The notes under the pieces were generated by a model. That model did no database searches and was not told where the DNA came from. It saw only the letters and a list, made by a program, of their open reading frames with translations. A stretch of 64,000 bases of DNA from Ancylostoma caninum. Its lineage: Eukaryota > Nematoda > Chromadorea > Rhabditida > Ancylostomatidae. Each line of letters opens with the position of its first letter. Position 1 is the first letter of the stretch. The stretch covers positions 4,839,501 to 4,903,500 of the forward strand of contig JBAJFG010000002.1 of NCBI GenBank assembly GCA_037903475.1. Reading direction: 5' to 3'. This document shows positions 52,610 through 61,800 of the stretch, in pieces. Both the position numbers and the translations under genes were made by a program.

Positions 52610-52865
52610 ACTCTGATAACTGTGGAGGACGAACGCAGACCAAACGGCGTAATGGTTCGGGAAGAAACCCTGGCAGCAACGGTTCCCAGTTGCTGCCATC
52701 CTCCCCTCGATTGCTGCTCAATTTGTCGGCCCTTTAGCAGCAATTGCTGAGGGACGGCAGCAATCAAGGGGAGAATGGCAGCAACTGGCAACCGTTGCTG
52801 CTAGGGTTTCTAACCGAACCATTACGCCGTTCGGGCTGCGTTCGTGCTGCACAGTTATCAGAGTA
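52610..52865. repeat. 256-bp foldback (MITE-like) element
   Basis: The arms of about 110 bp mirror each other: ACTCTGATAACTGTG...ACGGCGTAATGGTTCGG...GCAGCAACGGTT at the left and the reverse complement at the right. A GC-rich loop rich in GCAGCAA lies in the middle. No coding capacity. Confidence 0.85.
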
Positions 52866-53119
52866 TCTGTCTTTCGGATCAGTGAAGATTTCTACATGAG
52901 AAATTTACACTATTTCTTGATAACCGAACTAATATCGATCATTTTTGACTATGAAAATGCTAAATTAGTAGAAGAAAATTAATCCTACCCATTGGATTGA
53001 AGCGAAGTCGCTTTCAGACATTTCAGGCAATGTGGGAGTAAGTAACCTTCTGTGATCTTCAGTTTTTTACAATTCATGATCTTGTCTAAAATTATTAAAG
53101 CAGCAGAGGGTATCGAACT

Positions 53120-53463
53120 CTAGGGAAAGTAACTGACTCCTTGTCTTAGGTAATGAAATCCCGTCATCAGTGCACCCGTATCCTGGCGCTTATCCCACTG
53201 TTGGGCCAGAGCAGACCCACCCTCCATTTGTGGATCTGTATCCTGGCGCTCTTCCCACTACTGGGCCGCGCAGACCCGATCCATCGGTGGGACTCGTATC
53301 CTGGCGCTTTCTCCACTATTTGCCACGGCGGACTCCTTCTCGATCGGTGGACACCTATCATGTTTTCCTGGACTACGGGGCCCCGGCTCATCTGTTCGTC
53401 ATCACTGCAGCCGCACTCCTTGCAAATCTCGAAAGTATTGGAACAAAGTTAGGAAATATTTAG
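53120..53463 (+). CDS. Open exon-like frame with tandem Tyr-Pro-Gly-Ala repeats; possible proline-rich protein fragment
   Basis: After an acceptor-like CTTGTCTTAG (ending about 53,150) the frame is open to TAG at 53,461-53,463. It contains three copies of a unit beginning TATCCTGGCGCT, near 53,178, 53,238 and 53,296. The first two encode YPGAYPTVGP and YPGALPTTGP. The spacing is 60 bp then 58 bp, so the third unit is in another frame and the repeated peptide is lost. It may be a decaying exon of a proline-rich gene. No family recognised. Confidence 0.3.
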
Positions 53464-53469
53464 AAAGTT

Positions 53470-54960
53470 TGTTCAAGTGCACAAGTTGCACAAAAGGTTT
53501 CAGAAAATGTCACAACAGCTTATGATGACGCGTTCTTCATCCTGTGTATTTGATTGTATTCTTAAAAACAAACGGATCCCCAAGCTGCACAATCTCCAAG
53601 GGACCTCAAAGAGAGGTGCGCAAGGATCATTTCCCATGAGAGGACACCGAGTGAATCCTTCGATACATCCCCCATGGTATGCACACTTCTTTTTGAAGTG
53701 GTTATCGTCCACTATTCCAAAGCTGAGTGAAGTCAACTACAAAGCTCCAGCAGAGGGGCGACTCTGCTCCGTATATTGCTGCTACGCATCGCCAAATCGT
53801 TGTAAACACTGTCTCGCCTGGAGGGCTCGAGACCGCTAGCCGCTGGCCCCCCACGAAATCCCGAATGCACCCGACTTCCACCACGTCTATGCACCTATGA
53901 CGAAACATCGGCCGAATACCCCGTCAGCTGCGCATCCTCGCGAGGCACAGTCTATAACTGAGTCTCACGGTGAGCGCATGCTATCACGTGCTACTCCCCC
54001 TACGTCTGCGCTCTTTTGTTGCACTACCATGATTTATGTAAGAGGATTACATATATTAACGAGATTTACCCGTTATTTTGGTCCTTGACTAGTGCTTTTT
54101 TTGTTCTTCCGAAATCGTTTGATGAAATGTTTGTATGGCACACCTTAGGGTGTATTTAAATAAATAGATAAATAAAATGGATAGAGTGCTGAATTACATA
54201 TGGCATAAGTTCCCTGTGCCAGTTTCCCAGTTCTATGAAAAGAGCGCAACGTAAGCACAGAACCGCTCCTTGTTCTTGTCACAAAATCCATCCACGGAAA
54301 AAAGGTTCTGCCCAGTAGATATCGATGTTTGGTACGAGCAGTATTCACTATTTATTCTACAATTTATGACAACGAATTAGAGCTGTGAAGCCCGGAATTC
54401 TCTATAGAAATCAGATGAGCTTCTCTCCTGTCGCTTCCACGAATAGGCTGAAGCAACACATAGTCGAAGTGTCCAGTTTGGTAAGATTCGGTAATATTAA
54501 TAGTGTTTCCGTTTATTCTCTTTGTGTAAAGGATGATGCGATGAATCGCTATGTTCAACTTTGTGCAGACGGAATCGAGCTGTTCGCTTACAATCAGAAA
54601 GTTTCGTTTCATGGGATGGTACGTGAGTGGTAAGTGGATGACGTGGGGATGATGTTAGAAAAAGTGGAGAATCCTCGAAAAACGTTTAAAAACTTTTGGG
54701 CGCGAACGTTGCCCGGTTCAGAGGCAAAAAAGAAAACCATGAGTTTTTATAACTCTTCCTAGCTCACCCTTCTTTTTTTGCTTTTTTAAATCGATGTCTG
54801 GTCTTTCCTCATTGCAAAACTGTCCACTTCCTCAAATTCCCTGTGTTGTCCAATGCCGCGAATTAGCCTCTTTTTTGCGTCTCTATTTCGTATATTTTTT
54901 TCCCAATTGATAACCGCAGAAATGACTATCTGTACATACAAAAGTGGAAGTTTGTATGTT
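53470..54960. other. Stretch without a supported gene
   Basis: A GC-richer part at 53,540-53,950 looks repeat-like but has no recognised domain. The plus frame 53,477-53,839 is open without splice support. The remainder is AT-rich. Confidence 0.35.
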
Positions 54961-54962
54961 TG

Positions 54963-56182
54963 TGTGTCTAGGTTATCCACGAGGTTGGTGAGATAGATGG
55001 GGTGGGTGTGCAAGTTATTTTCTAGGCTTTTCCTAGACTTTGGAAAGGGAGGTGATCCATGGGGTTGATGAGATACATGGGGTGGGTGCGCAAGATATTG
55101 GTTAGGCTTTAGAAAGGGAGGTGATCCACGGGGTATGTGAGATACGGGGTGAGTGTGCAAGTTGCTGGTTAGGCTTTTGCCTAGTCTTTGGAAAGGGAGG
55201 GGATCCACGGGGTTGGTGAGATACATGGGGTGGATGCGCATGTTACTGGAAGGGTTTTGTCTAGTCTTTGGAAAGCGAGGGGATCCACGGGGTTGGTGAG
55301 ATACGGGGTGAGTGCGCAAGTTACTGTCTAGGCTTTTGCCTGAGCTTCTGGAAAGGGAGGTGGTCCACTGGGTTGGTTAGATACATGGGGTGGGTGAGCA
55401 AGTTATTGGCTAGGCTTACGCCTAGGCTTTGGAAAGGGAGGTGATCCACGGGGTTGGTGAGATACATGGTGTGGATGCGCATGTTATTGGAAGGGTTTTG
55501 TCTAGTCTTTGAAAAGGGAGGCGATCCACGGGGTTGGTGAGATACATGGGGTGGGTGCTCAAGTTACTGGCTAGGCTTTGGAAAGAGAGGTTATCCACGG
55601 GGTTGGTGAGATAGATGGGGTGGGTGCGCAAGTTATTGGAAGGGTTTTGTCTAGTCTTTGGAAAGGGAGGGGATCCACGGGGTTGGTGAGATACACGCCT
55701 AGGCTTTGAAAAGGGAGATGATCCACGGGGTTGGTGAGATACGGGGTGAGTGCGCAAGTTCCTGTCTAGGCTTTTGCCTGAGCTTCTGGAAAGGGAGGGG
55801 ATCCACGGGGTTGGTGAGATACATGGGGTGGTGCTCAAGTTACTGGCTATTCTTTGGAAAGGGAGGGGATCCACGGGGTTGGTGAGATACATGGGGTGAG
55901 TGCGCAAGTTATTGGTTAGGCTTCGGAAAGAGAGGTTATCCACGGGGTTGGTGAGATATACGCCTAGGCTTTGAAAAGGGAGATGATCCACGGGGTCGGT
56001 GAGATGCGGGGTGAGTGCGCAAGTTCCTGTCTAGGCTTTTGCCTGAGCTTCTGGAAAGGGAGGGGATCCACGGGGTTGGTGAGATACATGGGGTGGTGCT
56101 CAAGTTACTGGCTATTCTTTGGAAAGGGAGGGGATCCACGGGGTTGGTGAGATACATGGGGTGAGTGCGCAAGTTATTGGTT
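54963..56182. repeat. Minisatellite array, about 17 units of 50-86 bp
   Basis: The unit core reads GGATCCACGGGGTTGGTGAG, then ATACATGGGGTGGGTGCGCA and AGTTATTGGCTAGGCTTTGG. Units vary in length and sequence. A block of about 225 bp at 55,691-55,917 is nearly identical to 55,958-56,182, so the array has higher-order duplication. Long open frames on the minus strand (54,786-55,319; 55,422-55,991) are a by-product of the repeat and encode repetitive Pro/Thr/His-rich peptides. The array is cut off abruptly at 56,182 by the LTR. Confidence 0.9.
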
Positions 56183-57399
56183 TGTTGATGTTTTAGGCGC
56201 GGGGTTTGGCCCGCTAACGGGCGCGGAGAGCGAGCTCAGCGCTCGCGTCGACAAAGATAGGGCGCGCTCCTGCCCGATGGGGATATCCCCCGGAAGCTGG
56301 TCAGCGCCTGACCTTTGTCGGTCCACGCCGGCGGCGGGGTGTGCCCCTGCGCCAGGCCGAGAGCGGCCTTCTGTGGTCCCGTTACCGGGAACTTCGGCTT
56401 CCCTTGCTGCGTGGCCTAGCGCCATTTTTATAACAAGCTCACAAGGACTCACCTAAGCTTGGGGGTAAGTGATGTGTGGCCAATTGAAGGTTCACGTGGC
56501 GCGGCTTGCCTGCAACAAATGGATTGCTAAAGCCCAGAGTTTCGGAAAACCCCGCGCGAGAATCACGACGAGCAAAAGAAATGCAAATGGAAAAAGGGAT
56601 CACTAGGTATTTACGGCCTTAACCGTCAGACCTTCAAGAACCAACCGTTAAACTACCAAAGTTTATTATCTAAACTCACACTAAAGCTTCTTCAGTGGCA
56701 GGTGATTAAATACCAGTAGTATATCAAAACTGAGGTTAATAAGTGAGATTAATAAGTGAAAATATACCGGTGTAGAATGAGATAGATTACTTAGTTAAAT
56801 GCAAAAAAAAAACAACTATATACAACTAGCTACTCCAACTAAGTGATCACCAAGCTAAAAGCTACTACTACCGAAAACAACAGCCCGGGGAAACCCTAGG
56901 GTGTGGCTGGGGAGTAGAGGGCGGTCGCTAAGAACCCGGGGTGCACGCAAAGCAGGGAAAAACTAGTTTACGGCTGCGACGGCTCCTTATAAACCTACTC
57001 GCAAGTCCGCCCTACCGGCTCCCTTGGATTGCGAAACCGCAGTGGTTGGATGTTCAAATCGATCGAGAGCTATACAGCTCAATCGATCTTCCGCGCACTA
57101 CGTAAGTGGCGGCTATAACACTCCTTCACGCGTTTCCTCTTTCCCTCCGTTCGTGTCGAGTCTCCTCCGACAGCGCACGAGACAACTGATGCCGCTTGCG
57201 GCGCGCGCGGCCCTTATATAGCGCCCGGCCACGCCCACTATGACGTGGCAGCGGCTGCCCTCGGGTCCCCAGCCTGCGCCCCCTAAAGTTCCCCATGGGT
57301 TCACTTCATCAGTAAGAAACGCCAGGCACGTAGGATTAATGCACTATACAGGCTATGAGTGAGTAGGATACAAAATATCTACAACATATAATATCTACA
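56183..57399 (-). repeat. 3' long terminal repeat (about 1.2 kb)
   Basis: On the minus strand it begins TGTAGATATT right after the polypurine tract and ends CATCAACA, giving TG...CA ends. The left border is fixed because the minisatellite unit is interrupted after ATTGGTT at 56,182. Inside are TATATAAGGG at 57,211-57,220 (TATA box), AATAAA at 56,662-56,667, an imperfect hairpin around 57,057-57,092, and a consensus 5' splice site (AG then GTGAGT) at 56,453/56,452. In the 5' copy that site would sit in the RNA leader. The sister LTR is outside the window, so the length rests on border logic. Confidence 0.7.
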
Positions 57400-57415
57400 T
57401 CTCCCTCCTTGCTCC
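57400..57415 (-). promoter_or_regulatory. Polypurine tract, plus-strand priming site
   Basis: The minus strand reads GGAGCAAGGAGGGAGA directly before the LTR start. Its position, 85 bases past the gag-pol stop, and its near-pure purine content fit a plus-strand primer. Confidence 0.7.
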
Positions 57416-57501
57416 TAGGCTGTCGCACTCAGCCGGACACTCTACCTGCGGCTTCTGCCATAATCCCTTCCGTAGCCGTCATACCTATGGTTATCCCGGC
57501 G

Positions 57502-58870
57502 CTAAGGCGAATACCTTCTCGGGCTACGGCCGCGGTCCCGCGATGGGTAACGCCTATACGACGATGCCGCTCTGTAGTGCCTGTATTCCCTGTCGTCATG
57601 GCGTCCACGATGATCGTAATCGCGATGATCCCTAGAGTGGCGACGCGGCGAGTAACTACGCCTACGCGTGGGAGCGCGAGCTGCGCGCTGGTGAGGAGGG
57701 TTCCTCCTGTCCCGTGATCGTTCTGGGGCTCCTGAGTTTTCCTGACGAGGAGTTTCCCTACGTGCTCCGCTCGTTGATTCCTGCCGACCGGAAGGGGCGG
57801 GAGCGCCCTGTTCTGTAGGCCTGCGATTGACTGGGGCAGGCGGTGGTGCGCCTCCGCCTCCCGACTGATGACGAGATCGCTCCGGCTTCTTGAACTTCAG
57901 AAGCACGAAGTGCGCACGGTAGTAGTCAACCGTCGCGTTGAGGAATCGCCTAGCCGATGACTCCATGTAGCCCTTGTGACGCTCTGTGCGGATCATCTCG
58001 ACAGCATTGAACGGCGCGTCCGCCTCACCAAGATCTTCACCAGTGGGTAACAGATCATGAACTCGAGGTATCAGCGACGGCCGCTGAATTTTTACTTCGT
58101 CGCAGAAGTCTCGAAGAAAATCGACACCGAAGGCCCAGTTGGCATCGTCCCGCGGACTAGGAACGCAAAACAGGTCGGCTCCATTCGCAACAGCACGCAT
58201 CATATAGGTAAACGGCCAAAACCAGTCCTCCGCGGAAGCACTTCGAGTGGGGCTGAAGAGAATGATCGCCGAGATTTCGCCTTTGAACCATTCCTCCTTG
58301 AAATCCAGAGGCCCAACGCAGCTGTACGCGCGTTGGTGAAAGCGAGTGAAGGCACTCGTGCTGTGGTCGAAACCTTCCGAGAGTAACACGACGATAGGCT
58401 TCGCGGTCAACTTGTTCCAGTTTTCCTTGGTCCAGTTTGACAGGATGATGGGGTTCTTCAGGGCGCCTTTGGCAATCTCCGCCATATGGAAGGGTTCTTC
58501 ACGGTGCCTGTGTGGATGGGGGTCCATCCCCGACGCGATGGCCCTGCGCAAGTGACTTCCTATGTGCAAGCATTGCTTCCGGAAGTAGGCGTACGCAATC
58601 GCGAGGCCCTGCGAGGATAGGGTGAGGTATCCTGTGTCCAGGATAAGGTCCCTCTTCATCGGCGCAGTCAGATGGGTCATTTGCATGATAGTGAGTGCCC
58701 TGCCGAGTTCAAATGCCGAACCAAGCACGAGGTCGCGCAGTGGAGCATCGGGAACGATGTCTGCCAACGGGCCTATTTTTGAACAAAGGAGCTCCTGGCC
58801 TTGGTGTCGGAATTTTCCCGGGCAGCGGAAATCCGCTGTTGTGAGATCGGCGCGAGTCGAACGGCGGCCT
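57502..58870 (-). CDS. Region downstream of integrase, about 455 codons, Arg/Ser-rich tail; possible separately spliced ORF
   Basis: The big frame runs on for about 455 codons past the integrase GPY/F and AT-hook-like regions, to TAG at 57,502-57,504. A strong acceptor (TTCTTCTTTCAG, AG at 58,871-58,872) sits at its left border in gene direction. The first 320 or so residues look globular, with hydrophobic strands such as PIVVLLSEGFDH and ISAIILFSP. The last 110 or so are Pro/Gly/Arg-rich and end in SR/RY/RD-type repeats (RRRSYSPRRHSRDHR; RGRSPRRYSP). There is no signal peptide and no membrane helix, so it is not a classical envelope. Function unknown; an RNA-binding or RNA-processing role is speculation from the RS-like tail. 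Confidence 0.55.
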
Positions 58871-61800
58871 CTGAAAGAAGAAGAGTTATCAGTTGTGCTG
58901 GTAAGGGTAACTAAGTTACATGTGTGTCTGGTAAGCACAGCATCAACCGCAATTTTTCGTCTAGGACGACCTCTACGTCCCCTAGCCGTTTTCCCTATAA
59001 CAGGGGTATCATCAATTCCTGCCGGAACTTTGACCAAATGGTCAAACTGGACACGGACGGGTTCCTCGTTTGCTCCAATAAGCGTGATGAGGGCAGAGTT
59101 GGAGCTCGCCTCCAGGACTCTGTACGGCCCGCGCCAGTCGAACGTCAACTTTGGGTGCGTGGACTTCCCTTTTTCCGACGGAACCGTCATGTACACACGA
59201 TCTCCCGTGTGGAACACTTGTGACGCGGCCGTTTTGAAACGTCGATCGTACTGCTGCTTCATCGTAGTGCGGTATTTTTCAGCGTGCTCTGCTATGCAAG
59301 CCCTCGCTAGTGCCAGCCCGTTGACAAATTCCGTCTTGTAGTTGTCGTAGTCGACGTGGTATGGCGACAGGTGTTCTCGCGGTATTACCTCCGAAGGGTA
59401 CTTCGGGTCGTGTCCGTAGACGAGGAAGTGCGGGCTTTCGGCGGTAGCGGCGTGCGGCGACGCGTTGTACGCGTACACCACCGAAGGCAAGATCCTATCC
59501 CATTCCGTGGGGGTTACAGTCTTTTTCTTCAACATTCTAACTATAGTTCCATTTACCCTTTCGGTAAGCCCGTTCTCACGGGGACAGTAACCCTTGGTAA
59601 AATCTTGCTTAATCTGCAAGATCTCACAGAGAGCTGCGATTACCGCGTTTTCAAATTCGCCTCCGCGGTCTGAGAGTATGCGTTCAGGCCATCTGCCCCC
59701 TTCGCAGATCCAGCGACTGAAGATTGCCTCCGCAATTGTATCGGCCTTCTTATCAGGCACGGGGTAAGCCCCTAGGTACTTCGTGAAGTGGTCTATCACC
59801 GTAACAATGTACCTGTTCCCTCTTGACGTTAGGCCCATTTCGAGAACATCGACACCGATGATTTGGAACGGTCGCGCTGCTGACCTAGGTTTGAGTGGTG
59901 GGGTATTGACCGTCTTGGCGTTTGTCAGAAAGCACTTCTGACACTGCCCACACCACTTACTCAAATCCTTTTTCATTCCTGGCCAAAACACGGTCTTGCG
60001 TAGCCGCAGAAACATCTTCTGGGCGTTGAAGTGTCCGCCCATACTTCCATGGTGCGCCTCATCGAAAAGTTGCCGGCGCTTACTTTCCGGGACGACCAGA
60101 GTGAGCGATCCATCTTCCTGAACGAGGCATAAGTCGCCATTTTCGATGCGAAAATCCCGCGAGGAGAGCTTACGCTCATGACGAGGAAGTCGAACTTCCA
60201 TATCTTGGCCGCGCTCTATGGCCTCGATGATAGGTTGGAAGTCTCTGTCTGCTCGCAATTCGTCTAGCCATTTGCCCTGGATCACACATACGACTTTTTC
60301 GTCTTCCATGTGCGTCGGAGGAACATTCTCCGCTAGCGGAACTACCCCGCGAGAAAGCGCGTCGGCCACGCTATTTGCAGCTCCCTTAACGTGTTCGATA
60401 GTGAGATCGTAGCGCTGAATTTCCAGCGCCCACCGCAATATCCGCGTCGACACGTTCTTCCTTTTAAACAAAGAAGTGAGAGTGGCGTGGTCCGTGCGGA
60501 CGATCGTGTGTACTCCATAGATGAAGTAATGGAACTTTTTCAGGGCATATACTACCGCCAGACCTTCCTGGTCCGTCACGTGGTAATTACGCTCCGCCTT
60601 GGACAGCGGCTTAGATGCGAAGTAGACAGGGTGTAGGAACCCATCCTCTTGTTCCTGAGCGAGAACAGCTCCGACGCCGATCCGGCTGGCATCCGTGTAT
60701 ATGTAGAATGGCCTTGTACCGTCCCTGGCCTTTTCTACGTCCGGCTGTGCAAGAACCGGAGCCTTCGTTAAGAGTTCCTTGAGGGTCACGAATGCCTTCT
60801 CATGTTCTGGTTTCCACACGAACTTTACCTTGGAACTGGTAAGTTCGTGCAGTGGTTTGGCCGTCTGCGCATACCGCAGTACGAACTTCCTATAATATCC
60901 GCTCATACCGAGGAAAGTTCGCAAGTCTTCCAAGTTTTCAGGACGCGGGTAGTCGACAATATTCTTAATCTTATCCGGGTCAGTGCTAATGCCACCATTG
61001 TCCACCATGTGGCCAAGAAAAGCCACTCGAGTTTCCAAAACGCGGCATTTCTGCGGCTTTATCTTCAGATTGGCTTGCTGGGAAGCCAGCAGCACCTGTT
61101 CGAAGACCTCGTAGTGTCGCTCGACGGTATCGGTTGCAATCAGCACATCATCGATGTAGACCGATACCTCGGAACCGAGGACGTGGCCTAACACCTTCTC
61201 CATGAGGCGCTGGAATGCTGATGGAGCATTGGTCAATCCAAAAGGTATTACCCTAAACTGGTATAGACCCGCCGTCGTGGTGAATGCACTGATTTCCTTC
61301 GCCGAATCCGTCAAAGGGACTTGCCAGTAGCCACTAGCAAGATCGAGCGAGGTGAAGAAGCGTTTTCCTTTCAGGTTTTGAAGCGCCACGTCAATTGAAG
61401 GGAGGGGGTAACAGTCCTTTTTGGTTACTTTGTTAACTTCTCTGTAGTCAACACATAACCTTATGCCACCATCCTTCTTGGCTACCAAGACAATGGGAGA
61501 AGCCCATGGGGAAGAACTCTCTTCTATAATCCGGCGCTCCTTTAGGTCCTGCAGCATCTCCTGTACCTCTACTTTGAGACCATAGGGTACTGGGCGTGTC
61601 TTCTGCCGAATTGGGGGGTGCCCCTGGACATTGATGTCGTGTGCCATCAGGTGGGTTTGCGTGAGTTCCACGTCCGAAATTGCGAAAATGTCGCAATACT
61701 TTCTGAGCAGAGCCTCGAGCTGCTGCGGGAACTCCCCAGACTGTTTGTTTTGTTTGAGGATTTCGACCAACATCCTCATTTTCTCCTCCTTAGACGGTAG

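Noticed and set aside
54786..55991. Two long minus-strand frames (177 and 189 codons) with repeated peptides
   Set aside because: They arise from the minisatellite unit, whose variants happen to lack stops; unit lengths shift frame repeatedly.
58057..59341. Plus-strand frames of up to 239 codons inside the gypsy element
   Set aside because: These are shadows of the gag-pol frame on the opposite strand.
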